Source: DATILL01 sp035476575
GTDB lineage: Bacteria > Actinomycetota > Actinomycetes > Mycobacteriales > JACQDL01
Direction of reading: 5' to 3'
DNA: 64,000 bases
Assembly: GCA_035476575.1 (NCBI GenBank)
Contig: DATILL010000100.1
Location: forward strand, 1-64,000
Both the position numbers and the translations under genes were made by a program. Under the pieces are notes generated by a model. The model was not told where the DNA came from and ran no database searches. It saw only the letters and a program-made list of their open reading frames with translations. Shown one piece after another: positions 1 through 9,046 of the stretch. Numbering within the stretch: the first letter of the stretch is position 1; every line of letters starts with the position of its first letter.

Positions 1-373
1 GGACCGGGCCGGCCGGCTGGCCGAACGCGCTCGGCTCGGCGACCTCGGCCAGGACCTCGTGCCCGAGGTCGGCGACCACCGCCCTCAGGTGCTGCCGGCC
101 CACGTCCACACCGACCGCCAGCCCGGCCCGCGGGCCGAGCCGGATCACCCCGGGACGCCGCCCGCCGCCCGGCCCGCCGGGTGCGGACTCGCCGGTCTCC
201 AGCACCAGCCCGAGGTCGAGTAGCTGGGACAGCGCCGCCGACACGGTGGCCCGGGACAGTCCGGTGCGGGCCGCCACCTCAGCCCGGGTGGCTGGCCCGC
301 TGTGCCGCAGCGCCTCGGCGACGCGGCGCGCGTTTCCGCGCAGCGACGGGTCCGGCCGGGCGCCGATGGGCAT
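1..373 (-). CDS. ROK-family transcriptional regulator, N-terminal part (gene runs off the left edge)
   Basis: Encodes the first 124 or so residues of a ROK (repressor/ORF/kinase) regulator; the remainder lies outside the window. A winged-helix DNA-binding segment (about residues 28-50, TRAEVAARTGLSRATVSAAL) is followed by the beginning of the sugar-kinase-like fold (LAVGVDVGRQHLRAVVADL). ROK repressors of this build sense sugars or sugar phosphates. It is divergent from the xylose-type ABC operon starting at 651, so it probably controls that operon. The same pairing (rok7B7 next to xylFGH and dxs) is known in Streptomyces coelicolor, recalled rather than searched. ATG at 373 was chosen because it leaves the 400-413 palindrome upstream; an in-frame TTG at about 409 is possible. 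Confidence 0.85.
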   Translation of the reverse strand, partial: MPIGARPDPSLRGNARRVAEALRHSGPATRAEVAARTGLSRATVSAALSQLLDLGLVLETGESAPGGPGGGRRPGVIRLGPRAGLAVGVDVGRQHLRAVVADLGHEVLAEVAEPSAFGQPAGPV

Positions 374-399
374 GGCCGGATCGTCGGCGTACCTCGCGT

Positions 400-413
400 G
401 TTCTGTCAAGAAC
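400..413. promoter_or_regulatory. short palindrome between the ROK regulator and the xyl operon
   Basis: GTTCT-GTCA-AGAAC is a perfect 5-bp inverted repeat with a 4-base centre, 27 bases upstream of the ROK start. It is a plausible operator for the regulator itself, but no matching second copy was seen in front of xylF. Function is inferred from position only. Confidence 0.35.
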
Positions 414-518
414 GGACGCTACCTGCCTATTCTGATGGCGCAATCGACCTGATAGATCCTTTTGCATCTCACCATCGACACATCGCTGACCATCTGCCGC
501 CTTCGTTACGTCCAACTC

Positions 519-547
519 TTGACAAATATGGGCGCGCGGCTCAATGT
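519..547 (+). promoter_or_regulatory. candidate promoter of the xyl operon
   Basis: A perfect TTGACA at 519-524 is followed after 17 bases by CAATGT (542-547), a weak -10. It lies about 100 bases upstream of the xylF start. The -35 is good and the -10 is poor, so this is tentative. Confidence 0.35.
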
Positions 548-650
548 CGGTCGAGCGTGGCCCGCTGCCCTCCCCGCGTCCCAGGCGGCAGCGCTTCGCT
601 CGCTCGGTTCGCTCGGCTCATGGTTCCGCTTCGGTTTGGAGGAGCACCCG

Positions 651-1730
651 GTGATCGCCTCACGTCGTCTCGCCCTCGCCCTCGTCCTGCTGGCGACGGC
701 ATCGGTCCTGGCCGCGTGCAACAGCACGTCGAACGGCTCAGCCGGCCGGATCAAGGTCGCGCTGCTGCTCCCCGAGACGCAGACCACCCGCTACGAGTCG
801 TTCGACAAGCCGCTGTTCGAGGCCAGGCTCAAGGCGCTGTGCGGCGAGTGCGACCTGGACTACAAGAACGCCAACGGTGACAAGACCCAACAGCAGAACC
901 AGATGGACGCCGTGCTCGCCAACGGCGCCAAGGTCGTGGTGCTGGACCCGGTCGACAGCCAGAGCGCCGGGCTGCTGGTCGACAAGGCCAAGGCCAGGAA
1001 CGTCCCGGTCCTCTCCTACGACCGCCTGGTGGCCAACGCCGACCTGGACGCCTACGTCTCCTTCGACAACGAGAAGGTCGGGCGGCTCCAGGCGCAGTCC
1101 CTGGTGGGCAAGCTGAGGGCCGGCGGCACGACCGCCGGCACCATCGTCATGATCAACGGTGACAAGGCCGACAACAACGCGCTGCTGTTCAACAAGGGCG
1201 CGCACGCCGTCCTCGACACCAGCGGGTTCACGCTGTACCCGAGGCAGGACTACTGGTCGGAGTGGAAGCCGGCCAACGCGCAGGCTTTTATGGAGTCCGC
1301 GATCGCGCAGCTCGGTGCCCGCGGCTTCGTCGGGGTCTACGCCGCGAACGACGGCACCGGCGGCGGCGCCATCGCCGCGATGCGGACCAAGGGGATCAAG
1401 CCGATCCCGCCGACCACCGGCCAGGACGCCGAGCTGGCCGCCATCCAGCGAATCCTGTCCGGCGAGCAGTTCATGACCGTCTACAAGGCGATCAGGCCGG
1501 AGGCCGAGCAGGCCGCCGAGCTGGCGGTCAGCCTGGCCAGGGGCCAGGCCGTCAACCCGCCGGCCAAGGTCAGCAACGGCCGCAAGGACGTGCCCAGCGT
1601 GCTGCTGGAGCCCAAGGCCGTGACCAGGGACAACCTCAAGGAGACGATCTTCGCTGACCGGTTCTACACCGCGGCGCAGGTCTGCACCGGCGAGCTCGCG
1701 CAGTCCTGCGGCGCCCTCGGCATCTCCTGA
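651..1730 (+). CDS. xylF: xylose-type sugar ABC transporter substrate-binding lipoprotein
   Basis: Periplasmic-binding-protein family (type 1 fold) sugar receptor of 359 residues, tethered outside the membrane. GTG at 651 follows a GGAGGA ribosome site and yields a lipoprotein signal peptide with lipobox LAAC (Cys23). The frame is open further upstream but that part is not protein-like. The body (KVALLLPETQTTRYESFDKP, VVVLDPVDSQSAGLLVDKA, YVSFDNEKVGRLQAQSL) matches the D-xylose/ChvE-like subfamily. It is followed by its own ATPase and permease. Substrate assignment to xylose rests on family resemblance and on the neighbouring ROK gene; other pentoses or hexoses are possible. Confidence 0.85.
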   Translation: MIASRRLALALVLLATASVLAACNSTSNGSAGRIKVALLLPETQTTRYESFDKPLFEARLKALCGECDLDYKNANGDKTQQQNQMDAVLANGAKVVVLDPVDSQSAGLLVDKAKARNVPVLSYDRLVANADLDAYVSFDNEKVGRLQAQSLVGKLRAGGTTAGTIVMINGDKADNNALLFNKGAHAVLDTSGFTLYPRQDYWSEWKPANAQAFMESAIAQLGARGFVGVYAANDGTGGGAIAAMRTKGIKPIPPTTGQDAELAAIQRILSGEQFMTVYKAIRPEAEQAAELAVSLARGQAVNPPAKVSNGRKDVPSVLLEPKAVTRDNLKETIFADRFYTAAQVCTGELAQSCGALGIS

Positions 1731-1763
1731 ACGCGCGAGACCTCCTGACCGGAAGGTGTACGG

Positions 1764-2573
1764 GTGAACGTCGCAGCGGCCGCGCCGGGCACCGCGGTGC
1801 TCGTCATGCGCGGGATATCGAAACGGTTCGGCGCGGTACAGGCGCTGGCCGGGGTCGACCTTACGGTGAGGGCGGGCGAGGTGGTCGCGCTGGTCGGTGA
1901 CAACGGCGCCGGCAAGTCGACCCTGGTCAAGGTGATCGCCGGAGTCGAACCGGCCGACGACGGCGTCATCGAGTTCGAGGGCCAACCGGTGACCATCACC
2001 TCCCCGCATGACGCCCAGGCACGGGGGATCGCCACCGTCTACCAGGACCTGGCGCTCTGCGACAACCTCGACGTGGTCGGCAACCTCTTCCTCGGCAGCG
2101 AGCTGCGCCGCCATGGCCTGCTGGACGAGCCGGCGATGGAGAAACGGTCCTGGGAGCTGCTGCGCGAGCTGTCCGCGAAGATTCCCAGCGTGCGGATCCC
2201 GGTGGCGTCGCTGTCCGGCGGCCAGCGGCAGACGGTGGCGATCAGCCGGTCGCTGCTGGGCGATCCCACGCTGGTGATGCTGGACGAGCCGACCGCCGCG
2301 CTCGGCGTGGCCCAGACCGCGCAGGTGCTCAACCTGATCGACCGGCTGCGCGAACGCGGGCACGCGGTGCTGATGATCAGCCACAACATGGCCGACGTGT
2401 TCGCCGTCGCGGACCGGGTCAGCGTGCTGCGGCTCGGCCGCAACGCCGGCGACTTCGTCGTCGCCGAGACCAGCAACGAGGAGGTCGTCGCCGCGATCAC
2501 CGGCGCCGCCGACAACGTCGTGACGCAGCGCCAGCGGCGTACCGAGGGCAGGTCGCCGGGAGGCCCGCGGTGA
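1764..2573 (+). CDS. xylG: sugar ABC transporter ATP-binding protein (single-domain type)
   Basis: ATPase of the sugar importer, 269 residues. Walker A GDNGAGKST at 45-53, signature LSGGQ at about 150, Walker B LVMLDEPTAAL near 172. It has only one nucleotide-binding domain, unlike the tandem two-domain RbsA/E. coli XylG (about 500 residues); single-domain forms like FrcA occur in this carbohydrate-uptake family and would act as homodimers. GTG start at 1764 with GGAAGGTG five bases upstream. The stop overlaps the permease start by four bases (GTGA), so the two are translationally coupled. Confidence 0.88.
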   Translation: MNVAAAAPGTAVLVMRGISKRFGAVQALAGVDLTVRAGEVVALVGDNGAGKSTLVKVIAGVEPADDGVIEFEGQPVTITSPHDAQARGIATVYQDLALCDNLDVVGNLFLGSELRRHGLLDEPAMEKRSWELLRELSAKIPSVRIPVASLSGGQRQTVAISRSLLGDPTLVMLDEPTAALGVAQTAQVLNLIDRLRERGHAVLMISHNMADVFAVADRVSVLRLGRNAGDFVVAETSNEEVVAAITGAADNVVTQRQRRTEGRSPGGPR

Positions 2574-3877
2574 CCGGGCAGAACACCGCCGGGGGCCAGG
2601 ACACCACCCACGGCCAGGACCCCGCCGACGGGGCGGTCGCCGCCGGGCAGCGGCTCGCGCTGGACCTGGCCGATCCCCGGCTGCTGCGCGAGCAGGGCCT
2701 GGCCGGCGTCGCCCGGGCCACCATGGCCCGGATCCGGGCCGGTGACGTCGGCTCGCTGCCGGTGATCGTCGGCCTTGTCGTCATCGTGGTGATCTTCCAG
2801 GTCGCCAACCCGACGTTCCTGTCCAGCGCCAACCTGGTCAGCCTGGCCAGCCAGGTCGCCTCCACCGGTGTCATCGCCCTCGGCGTGGTGCTGGTGCTGC
2901 TGCTCGGCGAGATCGACCTGTCGGTCGGCTCGGTCAGCGGCGCGGCGGCAGCAATCCTGGCCGTGTCCAACGTCAACCACGGCCTCTCGCCCGGGCTGTC
3001 GGTACTGCTCGCGGTCGGTGCCGGTGCGGTGATCGGGCTGGTGCACGGCCTGCTGTTCACCCGGTTCGGGGTGCCGTCGTTCGTGATCACCCTGGCCGGG
3101 CTGCTGGTCTGGCAGGGCGTGCAGCGCCAGGTGCTGTCCCGGACCGGCACGATCAACCTGCCGCGCGGCGGCGGCCTGCTGCGGTTCGGCGAGTTCAGGT
3201 ACTTCGGGTACGTCGGCAGCGCCGTCATCGCCGCGGTGCTGGTCGGGGCCTTCCTGGCCACCCAGCTCACCCGCCGCCGCGAGCGGATCCGGGCCGGGCT
3301 CTTGGCGCCGCCGCCGTCCCTGATCGCGATCAAGGCCGGCACGCTTGCGCTGCTGGCCGCCGCGGTGATCTACACGCTGTGCCAGGACCTGGGCGTCCCG
3401 TACATCTTCGTGGTCTTCCTGACCCTGGTCGTCGTGGTCGAGTGGGTGCTGCGGCGGACCCGGTACGGGCGGGCCATCTTCGCCATCGGCGGCAACATCG
3501 AGGCGGCCCGCCGGGCTGGCCTGCGAGTTGACCTGGTGCGTGCCTCGGTCTTCGTGCTGGCCTCCACCCTGGCCGCGACCGGCGGGGTGATCGAGGCCAT
3601 GCGGTCCGGCTCGGCCGGCCGTGACACCGGCACCGGCGACGTGCTGATCAACGCCATCGCCGCTGCGGTCATCGGCGGGGCCAGCCTGTTCGGGGGGCGC
3701 AGCCGCCGCTACGCCGCGCTGCTCGGCATCCTGGTCATCGGCGCCATCCCGAACGGGCTGAACCTGCTCAACCTCTCCGACGAGCTGCGCTTCATCATCA
3801 CCGGCTCGGTGCTGCTGGCCGCGGTCATCGTGGACGCCGTGACCCGCCGCGGCCGCGAGGCCACCGGCACCGGCTGA
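2570..3877 (+). CDS. xylH: sugar ABC transporter permease
   Basis: Integral membrane subunit (435 residues) of the RbsC/XylH family, with about ten hydrophobic segments after a roughly 60-residue cytoplasmic N-terminus. The conserved stretch GVVLVLLLGEIDLSVGSVSG and a late GGRSRRYAALLGILVIGAI segment are typical of the family. Start GTG at 2570 overlaps the end of the ATPase gene. Last gene of the three-gene importer; dxs follows after 75 bases. Confidence 0.88.
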   Translation: MTGQNTAGGQDTTHGQDPADGAVAAGQRLALDLADPRLLREQGLAGVARATMARIRAGDVGSLPVIVGLVVIVVIFQVANPTFLSSANLVSLASQVASTGVIALGVVLVLLLGEIDLSVGSVSGAAAAILAVSNVNHGLSPGLSVLLAVGAGAVIGLVHGLLFTRFGVPSFVITLAGLLVWQGVQRQVLSRTGTINLPRGGGLLRFGEFRYFGYVGSAVIAAVLVGAFLATQLTRRRERIRAGLLAPPPSLIAIKAGTLALLAAAVIYTLCQDLGVPYIFVVFLTLVVVVEWVLRRTRYGRAIFAIGGNIEAARRAGLRVDLVRASVFVLASTLAATGGVIEAMRSGSAGRDTGTGDVLINAIAAAVIGGASLFGGRSRRYAALLGILVIGAIPNGLNLLNLSDELRFIITGSVLLAAVIVDAVTRRGREATGTG

Positions 3878-3952
3878 GCCGCTGGAAGCGAACGCCGTAC
3901 GCCACCGTCGAATCCGGCGTTTCCGACCGGAGGCGCGTCTAGAGTATCGGGC

Positions 3953-5893
3953 GTGGCTGACAAACTGCGACGAAGCCCGCTAGCTCGGATCCGCTCGCCG
4001 TACGACGTCAAGCGGCTCACCCCGGCACAGGCGAGCGAGCTGGCGGCGGAGATCCGGGACTTTCTGGTGCAGAAGGTGTCCCGCACGGGGGGCCATCTCG
4101 GCCCCAACCTGGGCGCGGTCGAGATCACCCTCGCGCTGCACCGGGTCTTCGACTCGCCGACTGACCGGATCCTGTGGGACACCGGCCATCAGGCGTACGT
4201 GCACAAGATCCTGACCGGCCGGCAGCACGGGTTCGACCGGCTCCGGCAACGCGGCGGGCTGTCGGGGTACCCGAGCCAGGCCGAGTCCGAGCACGACATC
4301 ATCGAGAACAGCCACGCCTCCACCGCGCTGTCCTACGCCGACGGGATGGCCAAGGCATACCGGCTGCGGGGCGAGCGGCGGGCCGTCGTGGCGGTGGTCG
4401 GTGACGGCGCGCTGACCGGTGGGATGTGCTGGGAGGCGCTGAACAACATCGCCGTCTCCGACCTGCCGGTGGTGATCGTCGTCAACGACAACGGCCGGTC
4501 CTACGCGCCGACCATTGGCGGGCTGGCCGACCACCTGGCCTCGCTGCGGCTCAATCCGGGCTACGAGAAGGCGCTGGAGGTCATCAAGGAGTCGCTGTCG
4601 CGCACGCCGGTGGTCGGGCCGCCGCTGTACGACGCGCTGCACGGGGTCAAGCGCGGGCTGAAGGACGTGCTGGCGCCGCAGGGCCTGTTCGAGGACCTGG
4701 GGCTCAAGTACGTCGGCCCGGTGGACGGGCATGACCTGGCGGCGGTGGAGCACGCGCTGCGGCGGGCCCGTGACTTCGGCGGTCCGGTCATCGTGCATTG
4801 CGTGACCCGCAAGGGCCAAGGATACGAGCCGGCCGAGAACGACCATGCCGACTGCCTGCACGGGCCGGGAGCGTTCGACCCGGTCACCGGCCGGCAGCAC
4901 GCCAAGCCCGGCCGGCGGTGGACCGAGGTGTTCGCCGACGAGATGGTTGCGATCGGCGCCGACCGGCCAGACGTCGTCGCGATCACCGCCGCCATGCTGG
5001 AACCGACCGGGCTGGGCGCGTTCGCCGCGGCGTACCCCGGCCGGATCTTCGACGTCGGTATCGCCGAGCAGCACGCCGCCACGTCGGCCGCCGGGCTGGC
5101 GCTGGGCGGGCTGCACCCGGTGGTGGCGGTCTACGCGACCTTCCTGAACCGCGCCTACGACCAGTTACTGATGGACGTCGCCCTGCACCGGCTGCCGGTG
5201 ACCTTCGTGCTGGACCGGGCGGGGGTGACCGGCGACGACGGGCCGAGCCACAACGGCATGTGGGACCTGGCCATCCTCGGCGTGGTGCCGGACCTGCGGA
5301 TCGCCGCGCCCCGGGATGAGGTCACCCTGCGCGCGGAGCTGCGGGAGGCGGTCGAGTGGGCCGCCGGGCCGACCGTGGTGCGGTACCCGAAGACGCCGTT
5401 GGGCCCGGAGGTGCCCGCGGTCGGTCGGCTCGGCGGGGTCGACGTGCTGCGCGCGGCGCCGGGCGCGGACGTGCTGCTGGTCAGCGTCGGCGCGATGGCA
5501 CGCGACACGCTGGAGGTAGCCGACCGGGTGGCGGCGCAGGGCATCGGGTCCACCGTCGTGGACCCACGCTGGGTCGCCCCGGTGGACCCGGCGCTGCTGT
5601 CCCTGGCCGCCCGGCACCGGCTGGTGGTGACGCTGGAGGACGGCGTCCGGTCCGGTGGCGTCGGCGCCCGGCTGGCCCAGGAGCTGCGCGACGCGGGCAA
5701 CGACGTGCCGACCCGGGAGGTTGGCATCCCGCCGCGGTTCCTCGGCCACGGCACGGTGGCCGAGGTCAAGGCCGAGATCGGGCTGACAGCGCAGGACATC
5801 GCCCGCCGGGTGGTCGAGTGGGTCTCCCGGCTGGATGGCGGTCAGGACCCGGCATCGGCCCAGGACTCCTCGGGCCAGCCCGCCGAGTCCTGA
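3953..5893 (+). CDS. dxs: 1-deoxy-D-xylulose-5-phosphate synthase
   Basis: Thiamine-diphosphate enzyme condensing pyruvate and glyceraldehyde 3-phosphate to DXP, the first step of the MEP isoprenoid pathway. 646 residues, normal length. Visible landmarks: HLGPNLGAVEITLALH near 45, the GDGALTGG cofactor motif near 150, and the transketolase pyrimidine-binding region (DRAGVTGDDGPSHNGMWDLA). GTG at 3953 gives the usual N-terminus ending in RIRSPYDVKRLTP. A TAGAGT hexamer at 3940-3945 directly in front suggests a leaderless transcript; the only GGAGG (3929-3933) is too far away. Proximity to xylose uptake matches Streptomyces order. I cannot tell whether the genome has a second dxs. Confidence 0.96.
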   Translation: MADKLRRSPLARIRSPYDVKRLTPAQASELAAEIRDFLVQKVSRTGGHLGPNLGAVEITLALHRVFDSPTDRILWDTGHQAYVHKILTGRQHGFDRLRQRGGLSGYPSQAESEHDIIENSHASTALSYADGMAKAYRLRGERRAVVAVVGDGALTGGMCWEALNNIAVSDLPVVIVVNDNGRSYAPTIGGLADHLASLRLNPGYEKALEVIKESLSRTPVVGPPLYDALHGVKRGLKDVLAPQGLFEDLGLKYVGPVDGHDLAAVEHALRRARDFGGPVIVHCVTRKGQGYEPAENDHADCLHGPGAFDPVTGRQHAKPGRRWTEVFADEMVAIGADRPDVVAITAAMLEPTGLGAFAAAYPGRIFDVGIAEQHAATSAAGLALGGLHPVVAVYATFLNRAYDQLLMDVALHRLPVTFVLDRAGVTGDDGPSHNGMWDLAILGVVPDLRIAAPRDEVTLRAELREAVEWAAGPTVVRYPKTPLGPEVPAVGRLGGVDVLRAAPGADVLLVSVGAMARDTLEVADRVAAQGIGSTVVDPRWVAPVDPALLSLAARHRLVVTLEDGVRSGGVGARLAQELRDAGNDVPTREVGIPPRFLGHGTVAEVKAEIGLTAQDIARRVVEWVSRLDGGQDPASAQDSSGQPAES

Positions 5894-5904
5894 CCCGCCC
5901 CCCC

Positions 5905-5966
5905 GACGATCATCGAGTTGTTGTCGTCGGCAGAGATCATCTAGCGACTACAACTCGATGATCGTC
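5905..5966. terminator. long perfect-stem hairpin after dxs
   Basis: GACGATCATCGAGTTGT (5905-5921) is repeated as its exact reverse complement at 5950-5966: a 17-bp perfect stem with a 28-base loop. It sits between the dxs stop and the response-regulator start. There is no T run on either strand, so it could be a U-less actinobacterial terminator, an RNA-stabilising element or a protein site. Confidence 0.6.
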
Positions 5967-5995
5967 AGGGGAGGGTGGCCGGAAAGGGGTGGGCG

Positions 5996-6655
5996 GTGCG
6001 TGTTCTGGTGGTGGAGGACGAGGCCCAGGTCGCCGACGCGGTGGCCCGTGGGCTGCGGCGCGAAGGCATGGCGGTCGACGTCGCCTACGACGGCCTGGCC
6101 GGGCACGAGAAGGCCGCCGTCACCCGGTACGACGTGGTGGTGCTGGACCGCGACCTGCCCGGCATGTCGGGCGATGAGCTGTGCCGCCGGCTGGCTGACG
6201 AGCGCACCCTGACCCGGGTGCTGATGCTGACCGCCTCGGCCGGGGTGGCCGACCGGGTGGAGGGCCTGTCCCTGGGCGCGGACGACTACCTGGCCAAGCC
6301 GTTCGCGTTCGCCGAGCTGGTGGCCCGGGTGCGCGCCCTGGGCCGCCGCGCGGTGCCGCCGACGCCCCCGGTGCTCACCAGCGGCGACCTGGCGCTGGAC
6401 CCGGCCCGGCGGACCGCGAGCCGTTCCGGCCGGCCGCTGGACCTGACCCGCAAGGAGTTCGGCGTCCTGGAGGTGCTGCTCGCGGCCGGTGGCGCGGTCG
6501 TCTCCAGCGAGGAGCTGCTGGACCGGGTGTGGGACGAGAACGCCGACCCGTTCACCACCACGGTCCGGGTCACCGTGATGACGCTGCGGCGCAAGCTCGG
6601 TGCGCCGCCGGTGATCGAGACGGTGGTCGGCGCGGGCTACCGGGTCGGCCGGTGA
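5996..6655 (+). CDS. OmpR-family response regulator
   Basis: Two-component response regulator of 219 residues: receiver domain (DE acid pocket near 8-10, phospho-acceptor D51 in VVVLDRDLPGMSG, Lys in YLAKPFAF) and a C-terminal winged helix (LTRKEFGVLEVLL ... VIETVVGAGYRVGR). GTG at 5996 was preferred over an in-frame GTG at 5975 because GGAAAGGGG lies at normal spacing before it and the protein then begins with the receiver beta-strand VRVLVVEDE. It overlaps the kinase gene by four bases. Confidence 0.92.
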   Translation: MRVLVVEDEAQVADAVARGLRREGMAVDVAYDGLAGHEKAAVTRYDVVVLDRDLPGMSGDELCRRLADERTLTRVLMLTASAGVADRVEGLSLGADDYLAKPFAFAELVARVRALGRRAVPPTPPVLTSGDLALDPARRTASRSGRPLDLTRKEFGVLEVLLAAGGAVVSSEELLDRVWDENADPFTTTVRVTVMTLRRKLGAPPVIETVVGAGYRVGR

Positions 6656-7794
6656 GGCTCACCCTGCGGCTGCGGCTGACCGTGCTGTACGGCGGGCTGC
6701 TCGTGGTGGTGGCCGGCGCGCTGCTGGCTACCGCCGCGGCGCTGCTGGACGACACCGTCGCCAAGCTGCCGCAGCTCGCGCCCGGGACCACGGTGCAGCT
6801 CCGTACGGCGGACGGGCAGCTCGGGACGGTGACCGGCGAGGAGCTGCGGCAGGCCGCCCGGGACTCGGCCCGCGACCGGCTGCTGCACACTGGCGCGCTG
6901 GCTTTCGGCGCGGTGGCCGCGGTCGGGCTGCTGGCCGGCTGGATCCTGGCTGGTCAGGCGCTGCATCCGGTCAGCCGGGTCACCGCGACGGCCCGCAGGC
7001 TGTCCACCGACACGCTGGGCGCGCGGATCGCGATGACCGGCCCGAACGACGAGGTCAAGGAGCTCGCCGACACCTTCGACGCGATGCTGGCCCGGCTCGG
7101 TGCGGCGTTCGACAGCCAGCGCCGGTTCGTCGCCAACGCTGCGCACGAGCTGCGGACGCCGTTGACCGTGCTACGTACCGAGGTCGACGTGGCGCTGTCC
7201 GACCCGGCCGCGACCGCCGCGGACCTGCGCGGGATGGGGGAGGTGGTGCGCGACGCCACCGAGCGGGCCGCCGGGCTCGTCGACGCACTGCTGGTGCTGG
7301 CCACCAGCGAGGCGCAGGTCCAGCGGGGGCTGCGGGTCCGCGAGCCGGTCGACCTGGCCGGGCTGGTCCGGCGGGCGGCCGGGGCGGTCGCGGCCGAGTC
7401 GGGCCGGCAGGGCCTGACGGTGACCGTGCGGGCCGAGCCAGCGCCGGTGCTCGGCGACCCGGCGCTGCTGGACCGGCTGGTCGGCAACCTGGTGGAGAAC
7501 GCCGTCCGGCACAACCTGCCCGGCGGCTCACTGACCGTCCACTGTGGACCTGAGCGGCTGGGCGCCGTCCGGCTGGCGGTGTGCAACACCGGGTCGGTGG
7601 TGGATCCGGCCACGGTGGAGGAGCTGTTCACGCCGTTCCACCGGGGTGGGCCGGCCCGTACGGCGGGGCGCGGCGCCGGGCTCGGGCTGTCCATCGTCCG
7701 GGCGGTCGTGTCGGCGCACGGGGGGACGGTGCGGGCCGAGCCGCTACCGGCCGGCGGTCTCGCGGTCACGCTGGTCCTCCCGACTGCCGGCTGA
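6652..7794 (+). CDS. sensor histidine kinase partner of the OmpR-type regulator
   Basis: Membrane histidine kinase of 380 residues. Two transmembrane segments (about 8-30 and 82-105) bracket a short extracellular loop of about 50 residues. HAMP follows, then HisKA with phospho-acceptor H165 (NAAHELRTPLTVLRTEVD) and a HATPase domain (NLVENAVRHNLPGG, GRGAGLGLSIVRAVVSAHGG). GTG at 6652 overlaps the regulator stop (GTGA). The frame extends upstream but only as a shadow of the regulator. Signal unknown; the small loop suggests a membrane or small-molecule cue. Confidence 0.92.
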   Translation: MRLTLRLRLTVLYGGLLVVVAGALLATAAALLDDTVAKLPQLAPGTTVQLRTADGQLGTVTGEELRQAARDSARDRLLHTGALAFGAVAAVGLLAGWILAGQALHPVSRVTATARRLSTDTLGARIAMTGPNDEVKELADTFDAMLARLGAAFDSQRRFVANAAHELRTPLTVLRTEVDVALSDPAATAADLRGMGEVVRDATERAAGLVDALLVLATSEAQVQRGLRVREPVDLAGLVRRAAGAVAAESGRQGLTVTVRAEPAPVLGDPALLDRLVGNLVENAVRHNLPGGSLTVHCGPERLGAVRLAVCNTGSVVDPATVEELFTPFHRGGPARTAGRGAGLGLSIVRAVVSAHGGTVRAEPLPAGGLAVTLVLPTAG

Positions 7795-7835
7795 CGGCGG
7801 CTGTCGTGCCGGCGACGCGGGGCTGGTCTGCGAGA

Positions 7836-8879
7836 ATGCCGGCCGTGCAGGGGAGGCCGCGACGCGCAGGTGGGCTGCCCGGGTGGACGCGCCGGCCGCT
7901 GGTCCCGGGCGCCGTCCTGCTGGTGGCGGCACTGGTCAGTGTGGCGCACGGCCAGCCCTCGCCGGTGGACCGGGCGCTCGGCGTGACCATCCCGGTCAAG
8001 ACCGGCAGCACCACGCCGAGCGGCATCGGGCCGATGACCCTGGTCACCGGGGGTGGCCTGGTGCACTACGACCGGACCGCGGCGAAGGCGGTGCCGGTCC
8101 AGGTGCCGCCCGGTGGCCGGGTGTTGCAGGTCCAGCCGTGCTACCGCGCGCACGCCGTGCTGGTGCGGTTCCCGAGCGGCCGGCTGGTCGGGTACGTCGT
8201 GCCTCGGGACGGCGGGCTGGTGCGGCTCGGCGAGGCCCGGGCCATCGTGCCGGACGCGAACAACCTGACGGTCTGGCTGTTCGCTGGGGGCCGGGTGCGG
8301 CAGTACCGGCTGGACGGTGCGCCGACCGGGGCGGTGATCGCGGTGCCCAGGGGATACCAGCCGGTCGGCGCGGTGCGCGGCCAGGTGATCGCCAGCAGTG
8401 CGGGCGAGCAGGCGATGACCCTGGTGCTGCCAGGGGCCGGGCGGCGCCGGCTGCTCAGCCGGGGCCAGGCGCTCGACGTGGCCTCCGGCGTGGTGCTGCT
8501 GCGGATCGACCAGCGGCTGGCCGTGCTGAACCTGCGCACCGGCGAGCTGCGGATGATGCCGTCGCTGTCCGCGGTTCAGGTGACCGGGCCGGGCACGCTG
8601 GCCGAGGACGGCGCGGCGTTCGCGGTGCTGGGCCGGGTCAACGACCACGCCCGGCTGATCGTCGGGCCGATCGCGCCGGACTCCGAGGCTGAGCTGCAGG
8701 TGGTGGCGCTGGACGGCGGCCGGCCGCTGCCGTACCCGCCGGCCGCCCGCTGGACCGACTCCGGCTCGGTGCTGGCCGTGCGCCCGGACGGGCAGGTCGT
8801 CTACTTCACCCCGGGTGAGCGCAGCGGCGCCGTGCTCCACCTCGACCTGCCCGCCGTCACCGGCGTCGCCAACGGCTGA
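7836..8879 (+). CDS. membrane-anchored propeller-like protein of unknown function
   Basis: 347 residues. After a basic start (MPAVQGRPRRAGG) there is one hydrophobic segment (LVPGAVLLVAALVSVA) that should anchor or export the protein. The rest is built of short beta-rich units with repeated patterns such as GGRVRQYRLDG and VLAVRPDGQVVYF, as in beta-propellers. No catalytic motif recognised. ATG at 7836 gives a clean signal/anchor; no strong ribosome site precedes it. It starts 41 bases after the kinase gene in the same direction and may be co-transcribed with the two-component system, possibly as an accessory extracellular sensor. Confidence 0.65.
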   Translation: MPAVQGRPRRAGGLPGWTRRPLVPGAVLLVAALVSVAHGQPSPVDRALGVTIPVKTGSTTPSGIGPMTLVTGGGLVHYDRTAAKAVPVQVPPGGRVLQVQPCYRAHAVLVRFPSGRLVGYVVPRDGGLVRLGEARAIVPDANNLTVWLFAGGRVRQYRLDGAPTGAVIAVPRGYQPVGAVRGQVIASSAGEQAMTLVLPGAGRRRLLSRGQALDVASGVVLLRIDQRLAVLNLRTGELRMMPSLSAVQVTGPGTLAEDGAAFAVLGRVNDHARLIVGPIAPDSEAELQVVALDGGRPLPYPPAARWTDSGSVLAVRPDGQVVYFTPGERSGAVLHLDLPAVTGVANG

Positions 8880-8884
8880 CCCCG

Positions 8885-8942
8885 CTTGTCGCGAAGATCC
8901 GGTGCGGCACGCGGGCGTGTCCTGCTGGATCTTCGCGACAAG
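8885..8942. terminator. long-stem hairpin downstream of the propeller-like gene
   Basis: CTTGTCGCGAAGATCC (8885-8900) and its exact reverse complement (8927-8942) form a 16-bp perfect stem with a 26-base loop, six bases after a stop codon. Same architecture as the 5905-5966 element (16-17 bp stem, 26-28 base loop) but a different sequence. Likely transcript end; no T run. Confidence 0.6.
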
Positions 8943-8970
8943 GCCGGCGTTACGTCGCGCTGCCTGGCTG

Positions 8971-9002
8971 GAGCCGACGCCCAGACGAGCCGACGCCCAG
9001 AC
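8971..9002. repeat. 16-bp tandem duplication
   Basis: GAGCCGACGCCCAGAC occurs twice back to back (8971-8986, 8987-9002). It lies in non-coding DNA just before the terminator at 9047. Confidence 0.85.
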
Positions 9003-9046
9003 CAGTTTGCGAAAGCTAGGCGGCCCGGGTAACCTGCGGACATTAC

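Noticed and set aside
738..2384. 548-codon open frame on the minus strand opposite xylF and xylG
   Set aside because: Low-complexity, Arg/His/Gln-rich composition typical of antisense frames in GC-rich genes; the plus-strand products are clear families.
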